Shown here one piece after another: positions 41,680-48,701 of a stretch of 64,000 nucleotides of DNA. Position numbers and translations under genes: made by a program. The stretch is taken from positions 49,604-113,603 of the forward strand of contig CALDIB010000030.1 in the NCBI GenBank assembly GCA_937902125.1, read 5' to 3'. This DNA comes from an uncultured Treponema sp. GTDB taxonomy: Bacteria > Spirochaetota > Spirochaetia > Treponematales > Treponemataceae. The notes under the pieces are model-generated. The model had not been told where the DNA came from. It saw only the letters and a program-made list of their open reading frames with translations, and did no database searches. Numbering within the stretch: the stretch's first letter is position 1; every line of letters begins with the position of its first letter.

Positions 41680-41705
41680 GGCGGGCTTTTGACCCGCCTT
41701 TTTTT
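41680..41705 (+). terminator. Terminator of the second T4SS block
   Basis: GGCGGG (41680-41685) and CCCGCC (41693-41698) pair around a seven-base loop, followed by seven T residues, right after the virB6 stop. Confidence 0.9.
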
Positions 41706-41730
41706 CGCCGCTGGAATAACTTGAAAAATT

Positions 41731-41762
41731 CGCTTGACAAATCAAGTGTAGTGTTGTAATAT
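41731..41762 (+). promoter_or_regulatory. Promoter with overlapping palindrome (41786 gene)
   Basis: TTGACA (41734-41739), 17 bases, TAATAT (41757-41762). CGCTTGACAAATCAAG (41731-41746) overlaps the -35 element, as at 31,500 and 43,279. Confidence 0.65.
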
Positions 41763-41785
41763 TTCTCTTGCAGGAGGCAAAATTT

Positions 41786-41950
41786 ATGGATAAATGGGAA
41801 TATAAAAAATTATGGTTTGGGGTTAATGGTCTAAAAATGTCAGAATTTGAAACCGAACTTAATAAACTTGGTGATGATGGCTGGGAAGTGATTTGTGCTA
41901 CAGAGTTAGACCAGGGGTTGCGCATTCTTTTAAAGCGCCGCAAAAACTAG
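41786..41950 (+). CDS. DUF4177-family small protein
   Basis: 54 residues; CAGGAGG precedes the ATG at 41786. KWEYKKLWFGVNG..EFETELNKLGDDGWEVICATELDQGLRILLKRR matches the DUF4177 pattern (KWEYKVV...LN.LG..GWEL......ILKR). Function of the family is unknown. The gene starts the AT-rich toxin island and shares its operator type with the zeta locus. Confidence 0.75.
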   Translation: MDKWEYKKLWFGVNGLKMSEFETELNKLGDDGWEVICATELDQGLRILLKRRKN

Positions 41951-41984
41951 TCGCTTGGCTCCAGCTTTTTACGCAATTATTATC

Positions 41985-42013
41985 CTTGACAAGTTATGTG
42001 GTATGTCATATTC
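41985..42013 (+). promoter_or_regulatory. Promoter of the RelB/PIN genes
   Basis: TTGACA followed after 17 bases by TATTCT, ending shortly before CGAGGAGG and the ATG at 42037. Coordinates are accurate to a few bases. Confidence 0.5.
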
Positions 42014-42036
42014 TATAAACATTCGAGGAGGCTGAT

Positions 42037-42327
42037 ATGGGAAATACGGTGAAAGTTACTCTTGACGATAAGAGAAAATCTAGGGCTGTAAAGGCGTTCG
42101 CAAAGAGCAACTTGTCTTTGCCAAATGCGATTCGGCTTTTCGTTGACCGTTCTATTAAAGACGATGGATTTCCAGTTTCCTTGCTTATGCCAGATGAATC
42201 CGAAATGGATCCGGATGGCTTTTGGGCGTTGCAAAATATGCGCAGAATTTCTGAAATGAACGGAAATTCAAACATGACTCTCGACGATATAAACGCTGAA
42301 ATCGACGCTTACAGAAAGGGGCTTTGA
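42037..42327 (+). CDS. RelB/DinJ-type antitoxin
   Basis: 96 residues; GAGGAGG precedes the ATG. The N-terminus NTVKVTLDDKRKSRAVKAFAKSNLSLPNAIRLFVDRSI fits an RHH antitoxin of the RelB/DinJ kind, and LDDINAEIDAYRKGL is the familiar C-terminal toxin-binding end. Its TGA overlaps the ATG of the PIN gene (ATGA), the usual coupling of a toxin-antitoxin pair. Confidence 0.82.
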   Translation: MGNTVKVTLDDKRKSRAVKAFAKSNLSLPNAIRLFVDRSIKDDGFPVSLLMPDESEMDPDGFWALQNMRRISEMNGNSNMTLDDINAEIDAYRKGL

Positions 42328-42692
42328 TGAAGTATTTTGCAGTCATTGACACCAATGTCATTGTTTCCGCTGCGCTGGCTCTAAATAAAAATAGCGAAGA
42401 CTCGTCGCCGTATGTTGTATTGGGAAAGGTCTTGTCGGGAGAGATTGTTCCTCTGTTTTCTGAAGAAATAATCAAGGAATATACCGAGGTTTTGTCAAGA
42501 AAAAAATTCGCTCTTACATCTGAGTTTGTTGACAAACTTATTCATTCAATAAAGCAGCGTGGTATTGATACCGGGAAAGCCGACATAAATGAAATCTTGC
42601 CAGACCCAAAAGACGCGGTTTTTTATCAAGTGACTTTGGAAGGCCAAATTCGTCTGAATCTTCCGTTTCTAAACCTTGAACATTGTATTTAG
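42327..42692 (+). CDS. PIN-domain toxin, apparently truncated
   Basis: 121 residues from the ATG at 42327. VIDTNVIVSAAL carries the first catalytic aspartate, SEEIIKEYTEVLSRKKF the glutamate region, and LPDPKDAVFYQVTLEG the third acidic motif of COG1569-type PIN nucleases. After that, family members continue with a strand like YLVTGN.KHF and a final helix; here the frame runs into unrelated sequence (QIRLNLPFLNLEHCI) that lies in antisense to the next gene's end. The last conserved acidic site is lost, so RNase activity is doubtful. Confidence 0.7.
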   Translation: MKYFAVIDTNVIVSAALALNKNSEDSSPYVVLGKVLSGEIVPLFSEEIIKEYTEVLSRKKFALTSEFVDKLIHSIKQRGIDTGKADINEILPDPKDAVFYQVTLEGQIRLNLPFLNLEHCI

Positions 42693-43197
42693 GCGACGGT
42701 TCCGCGACTATCAGAATTTTATGTTGCTTTTCAACTTGATTGGGGTATTCAATGCATTCTTCCAATCCTTTGCAAACGACTTGGCAGAACTTTAAGGCCG
42801 CGTCGTAAAGCTCTTTTGTCATCTCAGTTGCATCGTTAAAAAACACGCCAGCTTCATAGTTCTGTTCAGAATGAAGATAAAGATTTTTGGAAGATACGAG
42901 GGCGTATCCGTTTTCATTAACCATCATTTTTGCATGAAGTTTTTTTGCGCAATAGAGCTTTATTTTTCCGGGATTGGCGTTTTTTATTCTTTCAATCTTT
43001 TTGTATTCCAATTCATGCAAGTTTTCGCCTCTGCATACAATCGAAACTTTCGCTTTGCATTTTTTCAAGAGTTCTTCAACGGATGGGCTAATCCATAGAT
43101 AAGGCGACAAAATGTATAAATGTTCCTTTGAATTTTGGATCATTGTTTTTTCATGGAATACGATTTCCTTTGTGTCAACGAATATCATAAGCTTCAT
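42538..43197 (-). CDS. PLD-like domain protein with a rearranged 3' end
   Basis: 219 residues. SKEHLYILSPYLWISPSVEELLKKC and LHAKMMVNENGYALVSSKNL match the phospholipase D/nuclease pattern with the HxK motif, although the usual aspartate of HxKxxxxD is replaced by Asn-Gly. Such proteins may dimerise to form one active site. The last 30-40 residues (LDKKPRLLGLARFHLCRL) are encoded opposite the PIN gene and look like read-through beyond a junction near 42,640. I see no Shine-Dalgarno sequence near the ATG at 43197. Confidence 0.65.
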   Translation of the reverse strand: MKLMIFVDTKEIVFHEKTMIQNSKEHLYILSPYLWISPSVEELLKKCKAKVSIVCRGENLHELEYKKIERIKNANPGKIKLYCAKKLHAKMMVNENGYALVSSKNLYLHSEQNYEAGVFFNDATEMTKELYDAALKFCQVVCKGLEECIEYPNQVEKQHKILIVAEPSPKYNVQGLETEDSDEFGLPKSLDKKPRLLGLARFHLCRLSRYQYHAALLNE

Positions 43198-43275
43198 TCT
43201 ATCGCAAAAAATCTTCCGCTTTCAAGCGTATTGCAAAGCATTACCGAAAGCGTTTCGCAATCAACTTGAAAAAAA

Positions 43276-43307
43276 CGCTTGACAAATCAAGCGGAATGAT
43301 GTAATAT
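43276..43307 (+). promoter_or_regulatory. Promoter with palindromic operator (zeta locus)
   Basis: TTGACA (43279-43284), 17 bases, TAATAT (43302-43307). The full palindrome CGCTTGA-CAAA-TCAAGCG (43276-43293) overlaps the -35 element and is the most complete of the three copies. Confidence 0.7.
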
Positions 43308-43374
43308 TATTATTAAGTGAGAACATTGACGGCTAATATATTCAAGCGTATAATATAACTGTAAGGAGAAGTAA

Positions 43375-43581
43375 ATGGCAACTTTGATGGAAAAAGATGT
43401 CCTTTTAGAGCTTTCTATGGGTGCGATTGCAAAAATTTCCAAGCATACGGTTACTGAACGTTCCAGCGAGGATGATGCAATTCTTCATAATTATTATGGA
43501 GCGTTAATCAGAAATCCACCTGAGATTTTCGACTTTACGCAGATGTCTCGAAAAATTAAAGAGATTTATGATAGATATTGA
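43375..43581 (+). CDS. Small antitoxin candidate paired with the zeta-type toxin
   Basis: 68 residues; AAGGAG precedes the ATG. Mostly helical (ATLMEKDVLLELSMGAIAKISK, PPEIFDFTQMSRKIKEIYDRY), like small epsilon-type antitoxins in size and position but not clearly homologous. It overlaps the toxin gene by 14 bases. Called an antitoxin from context. Confidence 0.65.
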   Translation: MATLMEKDVLLELSMGAIAKISKHTVTERSSEDDAILHNYYGALIRNPPEIFDFTQMSRKIKEIYDRY

Positions 43582-44335
43582 CATTGCGGTAAAGAACGCG
43601 TTCGACATTGTATGGAAAGAGTTGTTAAAAAATGAAGATGTCGAGGTCTCGTCTGTATCGTTTCCAAAATCGTTCGTTCTTGGCGGCCAACCAGGGGCTG
43701 GCAAGTCTCAGTTGTTGCAAAAGGCCTCATTAATTTGTCGTAGCAATCTAATAATAATCTCTGGCGATGACTTTAGAAAATTCCATCCCGATTACGAGCG
43801 CTTGCAAAAAGAGCATGGTAAAGATTCGCCGTCATTCACATCGGAATTTTCAGCCAAAATGACAGAAGCAGTCTTAAGAAAAGCAATTTCAGAACATTAC
43901 AATATTGCTATAGAGGGAACTTTTAGAACTTCGGAAGTTCCAATAAAAACTTTGACCTTATTAAAAACAAATGGATACAAAACTAAAGTTATGATTCAGA
44001 CTTGTTGCAAGGAACTAAGTTGGAAGTCTTGCCAAGAAAGATATGAAAGAATGATGGAACTGGACCCAAAAGAGGCTCGCTGGACTAATAAAGACCATCA
44101 CGATATGGTTTGCCAAAATCTCGCTGACAATATTCTAAAAGTTTATGAATCTGGCCTTGTCGACGAAATGGAAATTTTCAGTCGAGATGAAATGGGGAAT
44201 AACAAAATAATATATACAAGCAAATCGAGCACGGCTCCCAGCGTCAATGCGATAAACAACGAGCTTGGCAAACTTATTGTAAGCGAACCGACTCCAAAAA
44301 AGCTGAAGCGCCGTGACAGTGGCTGGAGCCGTTAG
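43568..44335 (+). CDS. Zeta-toxin-family kinase
   Basis: 255 residues. Walker A is LGGQPGAGKSQLL (residues about 38-47), followed by ISGDDFRKFHPDY (substrate-binding acidic residues) and IAIEGTFRTSEV, as in zeta toxins that phosphorylate UDP-N-acetyl sugars. KDHHDMVCQNLADNI is the helical lid region. The C-terminus ends KKLKRRDSGWSR, a basic-Asp-Ser-Gly-Trp tail like those of other cargo proteins here. It ends one base before a convergent gene. Confidence 0.88.
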   Translation: MIDIDIAVKNAFDIVWKELLKNEDVEVSSVSFPKSFVLGGQPGAGKSQLLQKASLICRSNLIIISGDDFRKFHPDYERLQKEHGKDSPSFTSEFSAKMTEAVLRKAISEHYNIAIEGTFRTSEVPIKTLTLLKTNGYKTKVMIQTCCKELSWKSCQERYERMMELDPKEARWTNKDHHDMVCQNLADNILKVYESGLVDEMEIFSRDEMGNNKIIYTSKSSTAPSVNAINNELGKLIVSEPTPKKLKRRDSGWSR

Positions 44336-44336
44336 G

Positions 44337-45080
44337 CTACTCCAGCGTCTTGCGCACTTCTTCCATAACCTTGTCGGTCAAATCTTCCGGCGCTTTCTCA
44401 ATGAGCGAGCGAACCTCTGTGTAAATGATTGGAAAGCTGAAAAGGCGGCCGGCATTCACAACGCCTTTGACAACGCCCTTGAGCTTTATCCCCTTCGCGG
44501 AATCGGTCGTTACAAGGCAGCCGCTGAAAGACTTGCTTCTTTTGTTGAATTCCTTTTTTGTGATGACAAAAATAGTCTTTCCGCTGACGGAAACCAAGTC
44601 GCCCCTGTCAGGTATGAATTCCCTAAGCGGCGTTATTTCTCCCTCGCCTTCGGTGAAAAAGTCTATGGGATTCGCTTCCGCGCAAACTTTTCTTATGAAC
44701 GCGGGCGATGGCTTTACCGTATAAGCGACAAAAATCTTATAGGCGCTGGAGTCCGCAAGGCCGTATTTTTGGGCCAAGTTTTTGTAGTCGTATCTATGGG
44801 CAAGAACGAATTTGCTGGGCTTGTCGCACTTCCAAGGCGGGAGAAGAACCGGCTCATACGGAAGCTTTTCGTCGCTAGAGTAGAGCCATTCAATCGGGGA
44901 GATGAACTGGCACATGGCGGCGATGTTTTTGTAGGTGGGCGCGCGATTCCCAAAGGCGAGGTTAAAAACAAAAGCGTGGCTAAAGCCGTTCTCTTCGCAC
45001 CACCGTCGAAGCTTGCGCTCATCGATAAGCGCCATAAGTTTTTGCTGGGCGTAAGTCATCCGCTCCGGCCTTGGTTTCAT
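44337..45080 (-). CDS. Double-HTH protein fused to a MazF/PemK-like domain
   Basis: 247 residues; TAGGAG precedes the ATG. Residues 10-65 and 98-140 each look like helix-turn-helix units. Residues 157-247 follow the MazF fold pattern: PDRGDLVSVSGKTIFVITKKEFN, SGCLVTTDSAKG, KGVVKGVVNAGRLF and a final EDLTDKVMEEVRKTL helix. The loop between the first strands is very short and the conserved RNA-binding Arg region (G..Q.G.RP) is missing, while the TT pair is kept. It could be a regulator built from a toxin fold, or a tightly autoregulated toxin. Confidence 0.6.
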   Translation of the reverse strand: MKPRPERMTYAQQKLMALIDERKLRRWCEENGFSHAFVFNLAFGNRAPTYKNIAAMCQFISPIEWLYSSDEKLPYEPVLLPPWKCDKPSKFVLAHRYDYKNLAQKYGLADSSAYKIFVAYTVKPSPAFIRKVCAEANPIDFFTEGEGEITPLREFIPDRGDLVSVSGKTIFVITKKEFNKRSKSFSGCLVTTDSAKGIKLKGVVKGVVNAGRLFSFPIIYTEVRSLIEKAPEDLTDKVMEEVRKTLE

Positions 45081-45185
45081 TGTCCGCTCCTAAAAAAACG
45101 GGTTATAAATCTGAAAAAAATCAGACGAAGAAGCGTCTATAGAGTAGCAGATTGCGGCCTTTTTTTCAAGCCACAGAGAAAGTCT

Positions 45186-46421
45186 TTATCGTTCCCATAG
45201 AGAGTCATTGCGACGAACTCGCATATTAATGTTTGGAGATTTTAAAAAACGCTCCGTTTCATATACTCGTTCTTTAAGAATTGAACAAAGAATTTCCTTT
45301 TTTTCAGGGAGCATAAGCTCATTTTTTGAAAAAAGTTCGTTAAAAAAGGTTTCTATATTTTTGAGTTTCTCAAACGGTAAATCCCCACAGTATTTTGAGC
45401 ATGGCAATTTTTTTAATTGTTCAAAGTGAGTTTTGGCGAATGGCTTTGAGTCGCCGTGACTGCAGAAATAATCGAAATTCGCTTTAAGACGAGGCAAAGC
45501 AACATCGTAAAACATTGCTGTTCCTGTGTCGTAAACAGGAGCAAGCCCCAGCCATTCAAGAGAATTTACATTTCTAATAAATCCAAAATTTGTCATATGC
45601 CTGTCTGAATTGGCAACAATGCAATCTACGGCAAACATTTTACATAACTGTTTTTCAATGCTTTCCGTGTCTTTCATGCCGAGTTCAACACAACATTTTA
45701 TTAAATGTTTGTATTCTGAAATATTATTGTCTTTCTTTAATGTGTTGCGAATGTGCCATGCACTAATCAATTCGGTTTCTGTTGTAATAAAGTCTTTGCA
45801 GGCACAATAATATTTCCCGTCGCTGTGAACTATCGAATAATTAACATGAGGAATTTCAAATCGTTGAAAAACTTCAGACGCAAAAACTTCATTAAATGGT
45901 TCTTGCTGGCTTTCTCCGCTTCCACCTTTTAAAAGAATTCGCTCGCCATTGTCGATAATCCATTTCTTTTTTAGCCAACCATCGCTTGTGTTGTCGGGAG
46001 AAACAAGATTTATGCTTGAAGCGTCTACAATGTCAAGTGTTCCAAAAAGGGCTTTACCCACATCTTCTGAAAAATCGTTTTGAAAAAAGTTAACATCTTT
46101 CCATGACAAATCATTATTAATGGGTTTTGCCCAATATTGGTCGGAGAGACTTAATCCAAATGATTTTGCCACAAGTTTCTCTGTTGAGATTCCTCCCAAA
46201 GATTCCAGCGCGTCGCGGAGGTTTTGGCGACTGGCTGGAATCATTCTTCCTTTCCACCAAGTCTTAAATTGCTGCTTTTGAGAAACATCTCGTTCAAAAT
46301 TTTTAAAAACACCGATAGGAAGATGGCGCTCATTGTAAATATCCAAAACATTGGTAATTTCATCATCTTCCATCTTGAAACAGAGAACAGGAATATCTTT
46401 ATGATAAAGGTTATAAACCAT
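45186..46421 (-). CDS. HipA-like serine/threonine kinase
   Basis: 411 residues from the ATG at 46421 (MVYNLYHKDIPVLCF), which fits HipA-like N-termini; a TTG 16 codons upstream is possible and neither has a good ribosome-binding site. ILLKGGSGESQQEPFNEVFAS is the ATP-loop region, NSDRHMTNFGF (271-281) the catalytic loop with Asp and Asn, and APVYDTGTAMF the metal-binding segment. HipA kinases phosphorylate translation factors such as aminoacyl-tRNA synthetases. No HipB-type gene precedes it; the HTH protein next to it could serve. It ends RVRRNDSLWER, like the zeta tail. Confidence 0.82.
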   Translation of the reverse strand: MVYNLYHKDIPVLCFKMEDDEITNVLDIYNERHLPIGVFKNFERDVSQKQQFKTWWKGRMIPASRQNLRDALESLGGISTEKLVAKSFGLSLSDQYWAKPINNDLSWKDVNFFQNDFSEDVGKALFGTLDIVDASSINLVSPDNTSDGWLKKKWIIDNGERILLKGGSGESQQEPFNEVFASEVFQRFEIPHVNYSIVHSDGKYYCACKDFITTETELISAWHIRNTLKKDNNISEYKHLIKCCVELGMKDTESIEKQLCKMFAVDCIVANSDRHMTNFGFIRNVNSLEWLGLAPVYDTGTAMFYDVALPRLKANFDYFCSHGDSKPFAKTHFEQLKKLPCSKYCGDLPFEKLKNIETFFNELFSKNELMLPEKKEILCSILKERVYETERFLKSPNINMRVRRNDSLWER

Positions 46422-46452
46422 ATTATAACAATATCGTTTTTTTATAAATTTT

Positions 46453-47151
46453 TCAAGAACCGCTTTCAATCATTTTGATTACCCGCTCTTTCCAAGCGAA
46501 GTGTATTGGCTCCAAAAGCTGGCAAGAAACCGTCGCGAAAGTCTTTGAATCGGTTTTTGTAAGCCGTGAATAGACCTTGTGAGCCTTAAGCGACACTGTT
46601 TGAAGCGGCTTGTCGAACGAAAGCTTGATTGAAAAATTCTCCTCTTTTTTTAGCGCCGGCGTTTCGGTCGTGATTACGCAGATTCCGTGAACGCTCGCGT
46701 CGAGAACTACGCACGGCTGGACGGCCTTGATTCCGCCGAAAAAAAGGCTTTGCTCTATTTTGGCTAGGCCGAAGTCCTTGAACTTTTCCTTGCCGATTTT
46801 TATTCGCTCTTCCTTTCTCCTTCCAAAAGCCTCTATCTTTTTTTCCATTTCCACAAGGCCGGACGCTAGCCGCGACACTCCGTCGCCGCCGCCGTCGTAT
46901 AGCCGAATTTTTATCCAGTCTCCGCCGGAATCCAAAACGCGAGCCGACGCTTCCTCAAAGCCGTCCGTTCCGTCAAAGACGAAGCGCAGCCTAACATCCG
47001 AGCCGGTTTTAGTCCTAGGCTTTTTGGCGAACGCGAGCGTCCACGCTCCGTTCTCTATTCTGTCCAAGGCGCAAAGCGCGTCTTTCGAACCGCTTAAATA
47101 CGAAATCGAAACGACCTTGAAATTGCTCAAAATTTCCTTTGTTATTTTCAT
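46453..47151 (-). CDS. PilZ-domain protein (cyclic-di-GMP receptor candidate)
   Basis: 232 residues from the ATG at 47151 with GGAGGG upstream. The N-terminal half (ISYLSGSKDALCALDRIENGAWTLAF) is a beta-rich domain of the YcgR-N kind. A linker with RRKEERIKIG supplies the RxxxR-like arginines, and VVLDASVHGICVITT matches the DxSxxG motif of PilZ. It may tie secretion or motility to c-di-GMP. The ATG overlaps the upstream stop (ATGA). Finding a PilZ protein inside a conjugative element is unusual. Confidence 0.72.
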   Translation of the reverse strand: MKITKEILSNFKVVSISYLSGSKDALCALDRIENGAWTLAFAKKPRTKTGSDVRLRFVFDGTDGFEEASARVLDSGGDWIKIRLYDGGGDGVSRLASGLVEMEKKIEAFGRRKEERIKIGKEKFKDFGLAKIEQSLFFGGIKAVQPCVVLDASVHGICVITTETPALKKEENFSIKLSFDKPLQTVSLKAHKVYSRLTKTDSKTFATVSCQLLEPIHFAWKERVIKMIESGS

Positions 47152-47663
47152 TTTGCCCTCCGAGCCATTCTTTCCTTTTTCGTAAGCCTCAAAAGCTTCT
47201 TTTTCGCGAAATGCTCCCACAAAATTCGAACGTCGCTCCTGGCGGCTTGGCTCTGCCTTATCAAAGCACAAAGGCGGTGCCAAAAAAGCAGGGGCAGCTT
47301 GAACGCCTTGTGCTCGTCGTCTTGCTCGTCAACCAGCACGTATAGAACTCTTTTAAGGCGGTCAACCTCGCGCCCGCGAGCCTTGAACAGAATGTAAAGC
47401 GGCTCGTCAACTCCGGGAAGGCTTGAAGGCTCTCCGTCCCTTTCGTCGCTCCAGCCAGTCGCGACGTAAGCCCTGCGGACGCGCTTTCTTCCGACGGTCG
47501 TGAAAGTGTAGAAGAGCGCGAACACCGTGCCGCCGCCGTATTTGAAGTGGACGAACTCTTTTGTCTTGTCCACGCGCGGAAGCTCTATTTGCGAGCCTTT
47601 AGAAAAAAGCGTGTAGGGGAGAGTTTTTGAGTATGGAACGTCAACCGCGACATTGTGTCTCAT
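47148..47663 (-). CDS. Hypothetical protein, probably leaderless
   Basis: 171 residues from the ATG at 47663 (MRHNVAVDVPYSKTLPYTLFSKGSQIELPR). The sequence is soluble and basic at the C-terminus (KKKLLRLTKKERMARRAK); no family recognised. Its promoter's -10 element lies seven bases before the ATG, with no Shine-Dalgarno sequence. It forms an operon with the PilZ-domain gene and diverges from the ArdC-like operon. Confidence 0.65.
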   Translation of the reverse strand: MRHNVAVDVPYSKTLPYTLFSKGSQIELPRVDKTKEFVHFKYGGGTVFALFYTFTTVGRKRVRRAYVATGWSDERDGEPSSLPGVDEPLYILFKARGREVDRLKRVLYVLVDEQDDEHKAFKLPLLFWHRLCALIRQSQAARSDVRILWEHFAKKKLLRLTKKERMARRAK

Positions 47664-47670
47664 GCGTCCA

Positions 47671-47699
47671 ATTATAGCAGAATATCGGAATAAAAACAA
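47671..47699 (-). promoter_or_regulatory. Leaderless promoter of the 47148-47663 gene
   Basis: On the minus strand TTGTTT, 17 bases, then TATAAT (47671-47676); seven bases separate it from the ATG. Confidence 0.6.
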
Positions 47700-47701
47700 T
47701 A

Positions 47702-47767
47702 TTGCCAATTAAGCAAAAAGATATTGACAAATAAGAAAATGGCGCTATAATATTGCCAAACTGGAAA
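47702..47767 (+). promoter_or_regulatory. Promoter of the third block with two operators
   Basis: TTGACA (47724-47729), 16 bases, TATAAT (47746-47751). Palindromes TTGCC-AATTA-AGCAA (47702-47716) and TTGCC-AAACT-GGAAA (47753-47767) flank it on both sides, an arrangement suited to cooperative repression. Confidence 0.65.
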
Positions 47768-47865
47768 CAGTTTATTTCCGTATGGAAATAGAATCTTCGC
47801 GGACTTGCTCGGTTTGGACTCCTAAAGCCGATGAAAGCAAGCCGCAAGCGTAAAGGAGGTTTCTT

Positions 47866-48636
47866 ATGTCAGAAACCCAAAATTTGTCAGTCGCCAAAAA
47901 TGACTTGAGCGGCTATTACCTCGCCCAGCAGAGGGCCAACCTCATCAAAGACGGAATCCAAAACAACACCGCTCCGTTCCTCCCCACAGACGGCAAAATG
48001 AAGCCCATGCTCATTTGCAGCGCCAGCACCGGCTACGCCCTTGACGCAAAGGCCATGATTCCCGCCGTTTTGAAAAAAACAAAGGAAGGTTACGAATCCA
48101 ATGTTGTTGCCGCTTACGGCGTCGCCGGAAAGGCTGGAACCAAAATCAAGAAAGGCGAGCACGGCGTCGGCGTGATGTTCAAGGACAAAGACGAAGAATT
48201 TAAAATGGCTCGCTTGTTCTTCCCCGAACAAATGGAAGACCCGGCCAAATTAAAGGAATTCGCCCAAAAGAACGTCAAGCAGCAGACTCGTTTGACCGGC
48301 CAGACATTCACAATCACTTCGCCCGAAGTGACGGAATACCTTGGCGCTTACGTCGCCGCTTGCAAAAGCGGAGCGAGCGTTAGCGTGTCGCCGGAAGTCG
48401 CGGAGAAATTCAAGGCGAACCTTTCAGCCGTGGTTGACAACGAGCTTGCCAAGTCCGCTGAAAAGAACCCCGCCATTCCAAAGCTTGGCGACCTTCTCTT
48501 CGAGACCGAAAAGAAAGCCAACGCCCTTGTAAAGGGCCGCGAAAAGGAGCTTGGCCTCGCACAGAAGAATGAAAAGGCCCAAGAGCAGAAGCCCCAGCAG
48601 CATAAGCGCGAAAAGAGCCAGTCAATGAGCTTCTAG
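47866..48636 (+). CDS. ArdC-like (antirestriction, ssDNA-binding) N-terminal domain protein
   Basis: 256 residues; AAAGGAGG precedes the ATG. RANLIKDGIQNNTAPFLP, GYALDAKAMIPAVLKK and IKKGEHGVGVMFKDKDEEFKMARLFFPEQM follow the order of the ArdC N-terminal domain (polypeptide binding ssDNA, with a kGe.g..v....... rv.f...Q. motif). The second half is helical and lacks the ArdC zinc-metallopeptidase HEXXH. ArdC proteins protect incoming DNA from restriction. The end KREKSQSMSF fits the shared cargo tail. First gene of a long operon. Confidence 0.6.
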   Translation: MSETQNLSVAKNDLSGYYLAQQRANLIKDGIQNNTAPFLPTDGKMKPMLICSASTGYALDAKAMIPAVLKKTKEGYESNVVAAYGVAGKAGTKIKKGEHGVGVMFKDKDEEFKMARLFFPEQMEDPAKLKEFAQKNVKQQTRLTGQTFTITSPEVTEYLGAYVAACKSGASVSVSPEVAEKFKANLSAVVDNELAKSAEKNPAIPKLGDLLFETEKKANALVKGREKELGLAQKNEKAQEQKPQQHKREKSQSMSF

Positions 48637-48646
48637 CGCTTTTCGA

Positions 48647-48679
48647 GTTGTCAGATTCACGGGGCTGGCAACTTTTTTT
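48647..48679 (+). terminator. Terminator/attenuator inside the third block
   Basis: GTTGTCAG (48647-48654) and CTGGCAAC (48665-48672) pair with one G-U, followed by seven T residues. It follows the ArdC-like gene directly and should reduce expression of the genes downstream. Confidence 0.8.
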
Positions 48680-48701
48680 ATTACAAGGAGCAAAAAAAGT
48701 T

